A DNA stretch of 64,000 nt from NCBI GenBank assembly GCA_009809945.1, contig WTPW01000187.1:46609-110608 (forward strand), written 5' to 3'. How positions within the stretch are numbered: position 1 is the stretch's first letter; every line of letters begins with the position of its first letter. This DNA comes from Gigaspora margarita (taxonomy: Eukaryota > Glomeromycota > Glomeromycetes > Diversisporales > Gigasporaceae). Shown one piece after another: positions 11,935-22,178 of the stretch. The notes under the pieces were generated by a model. That model ran no database searches. It saw nothing but the letters and a program-made list of their open reading frames with translations, and had not been told where the DNA came from. A program made the position numbers and the translations under genes.

Positions 11935-12700
11935 ACTTTACTATACCCATTATCTGATATTTTCTGCTATCCCTGTTCAGGCTGTTCACTCAACTCTAAC
12001 AGAATCCAAAACCTATGCACAATTGATATTTTTGCAACATTACCTACCAAGTTTTTGGCAGAAAAAATTATATGCAAATAGCCAAGCTCAAACTTAATAC
12101 CAACTATCTTGATTTAATATTCTTTATAGCATCACGCTACTTTTTATTTATTCTTTCTCTATCTTATATATCAATATCACCATTAGCTATAAGCAATATA
12201 TTCTTCTCTAATACTGTAGCAAATAATCTACAAACAATAGCATCTGCTAACTCTAATATTCTAGAATTTATATTCTATACTGATAGATCTGTTATTGATC
12301 TTGGTAATTTACAATGCTCAATGGGTATTGCCTGAATTCAGGTCTTTAATAATCAAGTTATACATCAATTCTCTGTACAAATTCAAGATTGGCTATCTTC
12401 ATACAAGGCTGAACTGGTTGCAATTCTATCAGCTATTTGCACATGCTCTTGCAATCGTACAATCCACATATATACTAACTCTCAATCTATTATATTTAAA
12501 TAAAATCTCTCACATACTCTAAGCATAACTTTAACAAAATTTATTCATATAACTACTGGCCTATTTGGCATACTCTTCTTAATCTAATTAAGTCATATTC
12601 ATATACAATTACATTACAATCTTTGCACACAGTAATAATGAACTCAACAACTATGTTGACAAGCTTGCAAAAGAATATACAAAATATACTCTTTTGGAAT
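11935..12700 (+). pseudogene. LINE 1 ORF2: Cys motif and RNase H domain
   Basis: A segment CYPCSGCSLNSNRIQNLC (about 11965) precedes an RNase H I-type domain: YTDRS (about 12280), SMGIA followed by a stop where Trp is expected, SSYKAELVAILSAI (about 12400, the Glu of the DEDD set) and IYTNSQSIIF (the next Asp position now Asn, about 12475). The same Cys motif followed by RNase H occurs in the LINE at 21065. Stops and frameshifts make it non-functional. Confidence 0.65.
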
Positions 12701-12859
12701 TCATTCCTAATAATATCTACAACCCATCATTTTTTCTCCAATATAAACAGTTTAATATTGAACAACCAACTTGTTGCTATATTAAAAATATTTGCAATGC
12801 ACACATTATTGCAATGTAGTCCTTACAAAATAGAGTTCAACATATCATCTCTATAGCAA

Positions 12860-13690
12860 TTCAAATAGACTAGAATGCTACATAGCTATTTCTTAATAAT
12901 AACTACAAATATTTATATAATTATACCAATTTTCAACTTTGTCACTCAAAATCATTTTGTATTAAAAATCTACTTCATATACTTTCTACCTTACCCTATA
13001 TTAACTCACTTAATTCTAAATACTCTAGACACATAACATGTATTTCTTGCAATCAATTAAAAAGCCAGTTCTACTAGCTTTATTGTACATTTATAACAAT
13101 ATTACTTAAATAATTCAAAATACTATTATACAATTTTCCTTTTTTGAACTTCCAGACTTAATATCTTTCCAAATTCAATAGCTTCATATAGATCTTCTTA
13201 ATCACAATTGCCTAAACCCTATATGGAACTCTCTTTTTAATACACCTTCTTTTTCTACTACTATTCAAAGCTTTATTTCAATTCTACTAATTAATACCAT
13301 ATCATGTTACACCTCTTACAAACTTTCCTCTAATATCACTATAAAAATCTTACTTAATATCTTTCAGAATATTTATGACCAACTTTGGTATTATATTATA
13401 CTCTCACAATAGAAAAGCTCCCAAATTTCTACCTCAACAACTATTACTTTATCAATATCAACTTTATTCACTACTTTTTTAAATTTTCACTTTCTATCAT
13501 CAAACCAGAATTAGTTATACCTATAGCTGTATATGTGGTATTCCTGACCAATTACATAATGAAGATACTAATGCATGTTTATCCTTAGAACGTGCCCTTA
13601 AAAAAATCGATATCTGGCCCTATCAATGGATTAAATATAGTATCAATACTAATTCTATACTTCATATCCAAATTTAGATGAGCTTTGACC
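12860..13690 (+). pseudogene. LINE 1 C-terminal remnant
   Basis: Weakly readable. It includes TLPYINSLNSKYSRHITCIS with a CxxC pair (CISC, about 13040), comparable to the Cys/His segments near the C-termini of the other two LINEs. Below this the frame is lost. No function can be assigned beyond position. Confidence 0.35.
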
Positions 13691-13910
13691 ACTCTAATAG
13701 GTTTAGGTTGTAGATAAATTAGATAGAACATCTATTTATAGTCTGAGTTTCAACTCTTGTAATATAGTTTGTATACAATAGTATTTGTATTTTTAAGAAG
13801 CCCCTTGAGGAATCTTATACAAATTATTAATAAAGATAGAGACAAAACTTTACCTTAACACCAAAATATATATATATATATTTATTTAATTAGCAATATA
13901 GATTAATTGT

Positions 13911-14115
13911 TTTTTTTTTGTTTCAAAGCACCTGTTTTGGGGCCTAGAGTTTTATTTGATTTACTCATTATAAATTATATATGAATAAGAGTACAATTAA
14001 CTATATATATATTTTTGGTATCTAATTTAAGTAGTCTACTTTAAGGTTCTATACTAGCTGCTATTTTTGCAACCAACTATAGAAATTGCTTATTTAAACT
14101 CAAATTTTTTGCTTT
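13911..14115 (-). mobile_element. decayed SINE copy 3 (3' part)
   Basis: Starts with a T run (the A tail on the other strand) and parallels the SINE at 15921-16897 and the complement of 21217-21914. Shared words are TCTAATTTAAGTAG, AAGGTTCTA, ACTAGCTGC and TTGCTTATTTAAA. Relative to the copy at 21217 the differences are mostly C-to-T on this strand. It fades out near 14115. Confidence 0.6.
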
Positions 14116-14483
14116 TTAACTGATCTCAACTACTTTACTAGAATATTTATAGTATATTTATAGTCAGTTTAGACTTCTAAAATTTTTTTCATAGCCCAAT
14201 ATAGAACAATAGTTTAAATAACTTATTTATATACTTTAAAGCTTTTTTTAGAAATATAATATTTTATACAAAAAAATTAATATAAAAGTAAATTTTAGTT
14301 TTAAATAAATATAAATATTTATTATTCAAATCAATTCAAATAATTTATATTTTTAAAACTTTATTTAGAAACAAATATTTTTACTATATAATACTAATAC
14401 TAGTAATTGTCCAAAGCATAGCAAAAAGCTTACTACTTTTATACAAAACTATACAATATCTGTCAGCAACATCTAATTAAAGA

Positions 14484-14640
14484 AGTGACAAAAACTAGGT
14501 AATTTTTTAGGGGAAGAAGGGAGTAAAAAATGTTGAAATTATATATAGAAACCTGACCAAATCTATATTAAGAAGGGTAGGCCTCTAATAAAAAATAATT
14601 AAATAATTAATGATATAGCCCTTACAGTATATATGCTAGT
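14484..14640. repeat. interspersed repeat, family G copy 1
   Basis: Shares GTGACAAAAA, GGTAATTTTTTAGG, GTAAAAAATGTT, TTATATATAGAAACCTGA and AATTAATGA with 39606-39770, in the same order. Type unknown; no coding sequence or clear TIRs. The rest of 14115-14830 is AT-rich non-coding DNA without a recognisable gene. Confidence 0.55.
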
Positions 14641-14849
14641 TATACAACATATTGTTTATATTATTACTATATATCAGTTATTTAATTTGGTACACAATAT
14701 TAAATATAAATTTGTTTTATATAAAATTTTAAAAATTTACATATAAAATTACTATAAACTTTAAAGCAATGATGTTTTTCAATCTATATATTAATTTAAA
14801 ATTAAATTTCACAATTATATAAAGCAAAAAAAGAAAAATAAAAAAATCT

Positions 14850-15010
14850 TTATACCATGTCACAGTTCTGCTATTTTTGTATAAATTGAAAATGTAACTT
14901 TGCCAAAATCAAATATTTTTAATTTTAAAATAATAAATATATATAAAAACATGCTTTGAACAACTTTACTTAGGAGATAAAAGTAGATTACCTTGTAAAA
15001 AAAATGGATT
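14850..15010. repeat. interspersed repeat shared with 54700-54824
   Basis: Both copies contain AATGTAACT, CAAAATCAAATATTT-like, ATGCT(C/T)TGAACAACTTTAC and AGTAG(A/G)TTACCTTGTAA. A reversed relative is seen near 36455-36520 (ACAAAGTAACCTA, then GTTCAGAGCAT). The other copy is cut by the assembly gap. No coding content. Confidence 0.55.
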
Positions 15011-15062
15011 ATCTATGTGCTAAAGTTAAAATTTTTAGCTTTTTAATATAAGGAGGAATCTA

Positions 15063-15270
15063 TTTGTCATATCCTGTAATATCTTATTTGTCACAGGTTT
15101 ATTTATAACTCAAAATTTTATTAAAATAATACCTATTGCACTTCTAACAAAAAATGATCTTCTTGCAATTCTGTATTAATTTTAATTTTAATTTTAATTT
15201 AATTTTATTTTAATATTAATATGGCCTTATTGGCTATAACAAATAAATATGTAACAGAGTGTGACAAATA
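15063..15270. mobile_element. decayed TIR element, family E copy 2
   Basis: The ends TATTTGTCATATCCTGTAAT and GTAACAGAGTGTGACAAATA are inverted. It aligns with the element at 4490-4703 through TTTATAACTCAAAATTTTA, GCACTTCTAACAAAAAATGA and TCT.TATTAAT. The telomere-like run is now TTTTAA and TTTAATT units (15180-15222). Confidence 0.65.
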
Positions 15271-15474
15271 TATTTATCCTTAATATAAAACCTTTGGTTC
15301 TTAAGCAAAGTTGTTTAGCATTTAATTTTACTTGTATTAAAATCAAAATACAGTTTATTAAACCTTTTACTAAGTGAAAAATATGTTAAAATTAGAAAAT
15401 TTTTTTTAATTTTACTATTTTTCACTTATATTAGCAAAATTAATATATGAAATCTTTTTAAAGAAATTGCATAC

Positions 15475-15765
15475 TGAAATCTTTTGAAAGAATTGCGATC
15501 GATATGAAATCTTTTAAAAGAATCACAATCTTTCGAAAGATTTTGGTATGTATTTCTTTTGAAATATTTCAAAAGATATTGCAAAATATTGCAAAATATT
15601 GCAAAATATATTGCAAAATATTGCAAAATAGGCATCTAATTATCTTATTTCAGAGGTTGCAGAAGGTAATATTTTGCATATTATTATGTAAATCTGCAGT
15701 TTTTCACAATATTTCGCAATATTTCGCATATTTTTAAAAATTTTTTAAAATTTTCACATTGTTAA
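15475..15765. repeat. degenerate short-word repeat (AAAATATTGC)
   Basis: Repeats of CTTTTGAAAGA-like and TTGCAAAATA words on both strands, densest at 15577-15628. A second region with the same vocabulary is at 36160-36330. Any open frame here is a by-product of the repeat. Confidence 0.7.
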
Positions 15766-15920
15766 ATTTTATAATTTTATTTATTATTAGAGAGTTATTA
15801 TTCATTGCCAGTGTGATGCATTACCACTCACTGATCGACCAATTGGGACAGAATCAGATATAATATAAAATCGAAGTGAAACAACAATTTTTTAAAAAAT
15901 CATTTCTAACTTAAAATTTT

Positions 15921-16897
15921 TTTTTTTTATGTCAAAGTTTCTACTTTGAAAAAAGGTTTTTATTCAAGCAACTGGGTCAAGGGTGCCTCTTTGGGCACCC
16001 AACATTTGTTACATTGATAAAAATACAACTAGCTACACATACAACTTTTGGTTGTCTAATTTAAGTAGTCCATCTGAAGGTTCTACACTAGTTGCCATAT
16101 CTATAACCCGACTAGGGGGTTACTTATTTAAATCCTCTGGTTCATGCTTTGCCTGCTAATCCTACTTGTATCACCAGTACAATCCTTTGATATATTAGTT
16201 AGTCAAGGTTAGTCCCAGATACTTTACAGAATCCCCTTAGGACTAATTTATTCTTGCAAAACACTTGGTAAAGCAGTCTCTGTCCCATACAGGTATTGCC
16301 TATACTTCGATAACTTATACATCTGCATTATACTGACACTTGCAGTCCGGGAATTAGCCTAAACTGCTACATTACCTACTTCTGCTCTTGCAAGGTTCGC
16401 TTCGATCCCAGCACCCACCATCACAATTCTACTGGTCCTTACATCGGGTCCACAAACTTCTAAACCAGTTAGCTCAGAAGGATCGGTCAGCCAGGCTTTA
16501 GGATGCCTTTATGGTTTCCCTTTCCTTGGTATTTACTACCAAAACATAGATCCTTTTCCTCTAGTACGACTCTGACGGCCAGGTTGGTGGACCCCTTCTC
16601 GACAGTCTTGTTGTCTGATTCTCTGGCTCCGGTTTTCAATATTCCAGCTTTGGTAGCACTGTTAAAGATCTTTGCTACCTTCTCACTTGGGACTTGCCAA
16701 ATGGGGTTCCATTTCTCTGGTTCCTTGGATTTTGTGCACTGAAGCTCCCATTCAAGATGGTGTACCAAGCAACCGATCGACAAGAAACAGATACCAGAAC
16801 ACAGGCCTATTTTTCAAAGCGTCGCTAGTGGGATTTGAGCCCTAGACCTGCTGCTTGGGAGTGACAACTTTCAACTTCCTTAAGTCGCTACACCCTC
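15921..16897 (-). mobile_element. SINE with tRNA-like head, copy 1 (longest)
   Basis: A 977-base retroposed element read on the minus strand. It is bounded by a 16-base direct repeat TCTAACTTAAAATTTT (15905-15920 and 16898-16913) with the A tail as T's at the left. The 5' head (complement of about 16825-16895) carries an A-box-like TAGCGACTTAAGG and a B-box-like GGCTCAAATCC, spaced as in a tRNA with a long variable arm, so polymerase III transcription is likely. The body is GC-richer than its surroundings. Two other copies are at 21217-21914 and 13911-14115. Open frames on both strands (16487-16783) show no known protein and are not called. At nearly 1 kb it is long for a SINE. Confidence 0.75.
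16825..16895 (-). promoter_or_regulatory. putative polymerase III internal promoter (A and B boxes)
   Basis: On the minus strand the A-box-like element lies at 16890-16878 and the B-box-like GGCTCAAATCC at 16841-16831. It forms the head of the SINE. Inferred from tRNA consensus only. Confidence 0.6.
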
Positions 16898-17027
16898 TCT
16901 AACTTAAAATTTTAACTATATATAACTACAATTTTTTTTAACAAAAAAAATTTCTTGTAAAATTTTGGGTTAAAAGATCATCTAACTATTGTTTTCAACT
17001 AAACTCTATCCTATCTTAACCTGGCCA

Positions 17028-17683
17028 TAGGGTTTAGGGCACAGGTAAAAAATTAGGCATGCCTTTATGGGCATGCCTTGAGTCAAGGCATGCCCTTCAT
17101 GCCCATGGGCATGCCTATTGAGAACACGTAACAAGCAACCATTAATTAGCCAATCAAATTTCATAAATCATGGGAATATATGTTGAACATTTAGTTATAT
17201 CTTTATTTGAAAAAGTACAGTCATAATTTTTATTAAATTGTAATAATGTTTATATACAAATTTTTTTGATTTTCTAGGCTCTTATTCTTTATAGGCAGGT
17301 CGCATCATATTTAATTATAGCATGTTTATGAAACCAAGAAATGCAATATTTGGCAACTAACAAAATAATCTTATTTTAGAGTACATCATTTGCCTGATGA
17401 GTTTGTCAAAGTGTTAGCATTTAATATATTTTAAAGATATAAAAAAAAGAATACCCCTTTATTATTAATTGATACAAAGTTTTTTTCTACTTATACAAGT
17501 TGTATAAATAAATTAAAAATTTATATTCATCTAGTTCTAATTTTTGATTGGTCAATTATTTGTCATGTGATGCATTGCACAAAAATATATGGGTATACCT
17601 TTTGACTTCAGGCATGCCCATAGGCATGCCCTATGGGCATGCCTATATGGGCATGTCCCGTGCCCCCGTGCTCTAAACCCTAT
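17028..17683. mobile_element. TIR element with GGCATGCC-word interior
   Basis: The ends TAGGGTTTAGGGCAC and GTGCTCTAAACCCTA are inverted and flanked by the direct repeat CTGGCCA (17021-17027, 17684-17690). Both subterminal regions are built from the palindromic word GGCATGCC joined by CATGGGC/GCCCATG (17057-17124 and 17598-17660). The middle is AT-rich and non-coding. Confidence 0.8.
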
Positions 17684-18107
17684 CTGGCCACTATTGTTTT
17701 GTTTTGATTAATGTAAAATCAAAACAAACAAAATAATTAGCGATCAGAGGGTAGCGATGCATTGCACTAGTAATGAAAGATAGTTGTCTTATTATTATTA
17801 TATATTATATTTAAATATTTTTAATTAATATTACATATTTTATTATATGGGTTTACTAAAGTGCACCATAGATGATAATACTATAAATATTACACAATAT
17901 AAATAATATAGTATAATATATATGTATATAGTATAATATTTTAAATTATATTATTGCAAAATAATTATTACTTATTTTTTATATAGCAACAATTCAGCTA
18001 TATACACGAATTAAATTTTTTAATATAATCATTAACTACAAACCTGGAGTCGCTTGCTTCAGCTATCGTCTCTACTTCACTTCTTTTTTCTAAAAGCCTA
18101 TAGCAAT

Positions 18108-18148
18108 CTACTTCTAACTCTAACCCTAACTCTAACCCTAACCTTAAC
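18108..18148. repeat. telomere-like run
   Basis: About five units alternating CTAACTCTAACC and CCCTAACCTTAACC. It is an interstitial copy, flanked by AT-rich non-coding DNA (17796-18435) with no gene. Confidence 0.7.
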
Positions 18149-18578
18149 CAAATCCCACACAATTTCAAAAAATATCTCAATGCATAGTGAATTACACCAA
18201 TATACTAAAGCAACAAATTAAATACCAAATGTAGTGAACAAAAAAAGCATTTCGATAACAGTACCAAAAAAACAATGTATAATAACTATCAATTTTGAAT
18301 AATACTATTATTTAAAAAGAAGAATTAGTTAGTATATGTACAAATACAACAAAACAAAATATATATATATGTTTATCTTTATACACACCAAAGCCAATTG
18401 CTATATGGTCCCAACAAGTCATACTAATGATAAGAGAGAACACTGAGTTAAATGATACCAATGGCGCAAGAAATAATACTAACCTCTGGTAAAAGAAGTA
18501 CTGAAACGGACAATACCAACAACGTGAGAAAGAATATTAACTACCAGCAAAAAAACACTAAAATGGATGATACCAGGA

Positions 18579-18752
18579 CCCCAAAATATACATAGATAGG
18601 TCAGGTTAATTATAAAATTACTAAAAATAGAAAGATCTGCAGAAAAAACCTCAAAAATAAGCAAAAAAATTACTAAATTTAGAAAAGATCTGTATAAAAA
18701 CTCCCAAAAATAAGCAAACTAATATCTGACCTATCTATATATATTTCGGGGT
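18579..18752. mobile_element. TIR element, family H copy 1
   Basis: The ends ACCCCAAAATATACATAGAT and ATCTATATATATTTCGGGGT are inverted; subterminal AGGTCAGGTTAAT mirrors ATCTGACCT. A partial copy, sharing AGAAAGATCT, CCTCAAAAATAAGC and ACTAATA, is at 40967-41114. Confidence 0.7.
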
Positions 18753-19018
18753 TCTATGATACCAATGATTCAAGAAAAAAATACCAGCCATTAGAAAAAG
18801 AAAACCAATGCCAGCAATTCAAGAAAAAACTCCAACCACTAGCAAAATAAACCTAAAATTGTCAATCCAAAGACACAAAAAAAATACCAACTATAAGCGA
18901 AAGAAATACTTACACGAATGACACAAAACAAACGCTAACCATCAGAAAAAGAAACACTAACACTAATGATGCAAAAAAAGATACTAGCAAAAAAGCACCA
19001 AAATGGATAGCACCAACT

Positions 19019-19633
19019 AGGGGTCTTAGTGGGTCAGGTTGGGTCAGGTTTGGGCCTGACCCGGGTCAGACCCACTTGGGTCAAAACCCGACCCGGGTCT
19101 GACCCGCCTCATGTCAAACCCGACCCGGGTCTGATCCGCCTTATGTCAAACCCGACCCAGGTCAGACCCAACCCAACCCAACCTGGGTTGAACCCGGGTT
19201 AATAATAGTTGCTACATAGTAAAGTCTAAATTTTACTATATAAATCGATAAATTTCGCTTAAGTAAACATGTTTGGAAGATCAAAATGCATATACCCTGA
19301 AATTTTTATCCAAATCGGAGAAAATTTTATTATTTGACTTTTAATTTTTACGTTCAACGAAAAAATTAGAATCTTTTTAAAAAATATGTTCGCCGAATGT
19401 AAAACTTAAAAGTTAAATAGTGAGAATTTCTCCAATTTGGATAAAAATTTCAGAGTATATGTATTTTGATCTTCCAAACAAGTTTACTTAAGCACATTTT
19501 ATCGATTTAAATCGTAAAATTTGGACTTTACTATGTAGCGACTACTTGCGATCATTGAAAATAATCTGACCTGGGTCAGACCCGACCCGGGTTTGGGTCG
19601 GGTTGGGTCAGACCCGACCCAGCTAAGACCCCT
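19019..19633. mobile_element. TIR element with GGGTC-word interior
   Basis: The ends AGGGGTCTTAG and CTAAGACCCCT are inverted. Both flanks (19019-19198, 19568-19633) consist of the words GGGTCAGACCC, GACCCGGGTC and TTGGGTC in many variants. A foldback element at 19206-19546 occupies the middle. No coding content. Confidence 0.75.
19206..19546. repeat. foldback element, family I copy 1
   Basis: Two arms of about 165 bases, nearly perfect inverted repeats. The left begins AGTTGCTACATAGTAAAGTC and the right ends GACTTTACTATGTAGCGACT. Internal landmarks TAAGTAAAC, GGAAGATCAAAAT and ATTTGACTTTTAATTTTTACG are mirrored. Inserted inside the GGGTC-word element. Confidence 0.8.
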
Positions 19634-20154
19634 AGCACCAACGACATGAGAAAAGGCACCAACTACTAGCAAAAGAAACACTAAACAACAGCATAAAAAA
19701 AGGCACCAACTACTAGCGAAAGAAACATGATACCAATGATACAAGAAAAGGCATCAACTATGAACGAAAAAAATCTATTATCTAAAAAAATACAAATAAG
19801 TGTTGTACAATACTAAAGAAAACAAAGCAAAAAAAAAGACTGAATCACAGATCTTTTTATGAAAAAAGAAAACCAATGCCAGCAACACAAGAAAAAACTC
19901 CAACTACTAGCGAAATAAACCTAAAATTGTCAACTCCAAAGGCACAAGAAAAATACCAACTATAAATGAAAGAAATATTTACATAAATAACACAAAACAA
20001 ATGCCAACTACCGGAGAATGAAACACTGATACCAATGATGCAAAAAAAGATGGTAGCAAAAGAAGCACCAAAATAGACGGCACCAACGATATGAGAAAGG
20101 CACCAACCACCGGTGAAAGAAATACTGAATGACAGTATAAGAAAAGGTACTAAG

Positions 20155-20761
20155 GGGAGTGCAGAAAATCATATAATTTTTTTAGGAGGGGGAGGGGGGT
20201 CCCCAATTATCATGTCCTATATATATATATAGTAAAATAGCCAATAATATTGAAGTATTTATTATAATAAAAATTCACCAAAAGTTGCTACATAGTAAAG
20301 TCTAAATTTTACTGTGTCAATTGATAATTATCGATTAAATAAACTTGTTTGGAATATCAAAATACATATATTCGAAAATTTTTATCAAAATTAAAGAAGT
20401 TTTTATTATTTAACTTTTAATTTTTACGTTCATCGAATGTATTTTTTTAAAAAATTTTAAAATTTTCGTCGAACATAAAAATCGAAAAGTCAAATAATAA
20501 AAAGTATTTCAATACTGATGAAAATTTTAGGGTAAGTGTATTTTGATCTTCAAAACAAGTTTACTTAAGCAACTTTAATCTATTCACATAGTAAAATTTT
20601 GATTTTACTATGTAGCGACTGTTATCGTATGTGGGGTCAAAAACATTTTTGAATTTTTTTAATATTAAAAAGACGAAATTTGATTGGTCAATAGTCTATC
20701 ACAGGGAGGGAGGGGGTCGGACCTATGTAAACCCTAATTACGTGATTTACTGCACTCTCCT
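20155..20761. mobile_element. TIR element carrying foldback family I copy 2
   Basis: The ends AGGGGAGTGCAGAAAATCA and TGATTTACTGCACTCTCCT are inverted and break the minisatellite cleanly. Inside at 20282-20622 lies a foldback element that starts AGTTGCTACATAGTAAAGTC and ends in TACTATGTAGCGACT, the same family as 19206-19546. Flanking G-rich patches (GGAGGGGGAGGGGGG, about 20186) are present. Confidence 0.7.
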
Positions 20762-21216
20762 AACTACTGGTGAAAGAAACATGACACCAACAACACAAAA
20801 AAAGGCATTAACTATAGACAAAAAATATTTATTATCTGAGAAAAAAACAAATAAGCATTAGTACAATACTAAAAAAAAAACAAAGCAAAAAAAAAAGACC
20901 AAATCACAGATCTTTTATATCTATATTGTATAACTAGTAATTATCACTTCTATAAAAATTATTTGTTGATTCATATAACCTATGGTATTAAATACTATAG
21001 GTGCACTTTATAATATTTGTTATTATATATTATATTTAAATATTTTTAATTGGCATTACTACCACTTTTTAACAAAACTCTTTCCGCTAATCATTGATTC
21101 CAAAAATGGAGGAAAAGAGCACAATAGTATAGACAAAAATTCCTACTAAAAAGCACATCTAACTTAACTAAGATAAAGGAAAACTAGGGTAAAATAAACA
21201 TTAGTTTAATAGAAAC

Positions 21217-21914
21217 CAGAGCCGGAGGATCGGACGATAAGACCCTCGAGGAGGGGGTTCACCAACCTGGCTGCCGGAGTCATACCGGAGGAAAAAGGAC
21301 CTATGTTTCGGAATTAGGTACCAAGGGAAGAAGGCCATATCGACCCTTCCGGGCTAACTGGTTTGGAAGTTTGTGAATCCGGTATAAGGACCGGTAGGAT
21401 GGTGAGGTCGGTGCTGGGGTTGGAGCGAATCTTACAAGGGCAGAAGTAGGTAATGGTAGCGGTTTAGGTAACCCCTGGACTGCAAGTATATAGGTAAAGC
21501 TGTAGCGTAAGTTACCGAAGTGTAGGTAATACCTGGGTGGGACAGGGACTGCTCTACCAAGTTTTCTGTCGAGGATAAATTAGCCCTAAGGGTGGTAATT
21601 AGTATCTGGTACAAACTACCAGGTTTAGAAACTGGTGGTTGTACTGGTGATACAAGATGGGTTGGCAGGCAGATCAGGGATCAGAGGGTTTAAATAGGCA
21701 ATTCCTGTAGTTGGGTTGCAGGTATGGCAGCTAGTGTGGAACCTTAGGGCAGACCACTTAAATTAGACACCAAAAGTGTACGTGTGGCTAGATGTACCCT
21801 CGTCGTTGTAACAAATGTCGGTATCCCCTAAGTGGAATACCAACGGCCCTAATATCTTGAATAAAAATTCCTAGCTCCCGAAGACGGACACTTTAACAAA
21901 AAAAAAAAAAAAAA
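21217..21914 (+). mobile_element. SINE copy 2, 5'-truncated, inserted in the LINE 2 leader
   Basis: A 698-base element, GC-richer than its host, bounded by AACATTAGTTTAATAGAA (21199-21216 and 21915-21932) and ending in an A tail at 21898-21914. It begins at ACCAGAGCCGG, matching the complement of about 16635 in the longer SINE, so the tRNA-like head is missing. Complement of this copy and plus strand of 15921-16640 share CCTTGGTA, CCAAACCAGTTAGC, TACCTACTTCTGC and TCTAATTTAAGTGG among others. A 60-codon minus-strand frame at 21432-21614 has no known relatives and is not called. Confidence 0.82.
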
Positions 21915-22178
21915 ACATTAGTTTAATAGAACCATCTTGAGAAAAAACAGGTGTAGTCAATATATTAAGAGGAATTTAGGGCTTTTCACAAAGAAATTTT
22001 AGAAAATTTTGAAATTTGGGGGAATTGCAAAAATCCTGTATAGCAGATCCTTTTCGATCGATCAAATTGGGAATAAACAAACAAACAAGTAAACAAACAT
22101 TATGCGTCAAATCAAGCTAAAGAACATCTAAGCACGTGATATATAGAAAAACAACAATCACGTAAATAACTTAGAAGT

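Larger units (their letters stand above)
5560..13875 (+). mobile_element. decayed LINE retrotransposon (LINE 1)
   Basis: A non-LTR retrotransposon with the order ORF1, endonuclease, reverse transcriptase, Cys motif, RNase H and C-terminal Cys/His segment. All are recognisable only by patching stops and frameshifts. The coding strand is strikingly poor in G, and many stops are TAA or TAG where glutamine or tryptophan is expected. The 3' end around 13830-13860 (AATAAAG, then AAAACTTTACCTTAAC) parallels the 3' end of the LINE at 57787. A TA-flanked TIR element is inserted at 11271-11590. No convincing target-site duplication was found, so the limits are approximate. Confidence 0.8.
15781..17795. 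mobile_element. TIR element holding a SINE and a second TIR element
   Basis: Termini of about 55 bases are inverted: left words TTATTATTAGAGAGTT, TTCATTGCCAGTG, GATGCATTACCACTC, CTGATCG; right CGATCAGAGGGTAGCGATGC, ATTGCACTAGTAATGAA, AATAATAA. Removing the insertions at 15921-16897 and 17028-17683 leaves about 360 bases, typical of a MITE. The remaining interior resembles the element at 30224 (CTTG.AAAATTTTGG). Confidence 0.65.
18436..20930. repeat. degenerate minisatellite, interrupted by nested elements
   Basis: A unit of roughly 40-50 bases containing ACACCAATGATACAAGAAAA, GGCACCAACTACTAGC and AAAAGAAACACTAAA, repeated with heavy divergence at 18440-18580, 18755-19018, 19634-20154 and 20761-20900. 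Insertions at 18579, 19019 and 20155 interrupt it. On the minus strand the unit can read as LLVVGAFSHVVGA, but no complete gene exists. Similar non-coding sequence flanks it. Confidence 0.7.

Noticed and set aside
16487-16783. Overlapping open frames on both strands in the SINE
   Set aside because: They arise from a GC-richer element; similarity to the second copy is at the DNA level and neither frame is kept open in both copies.
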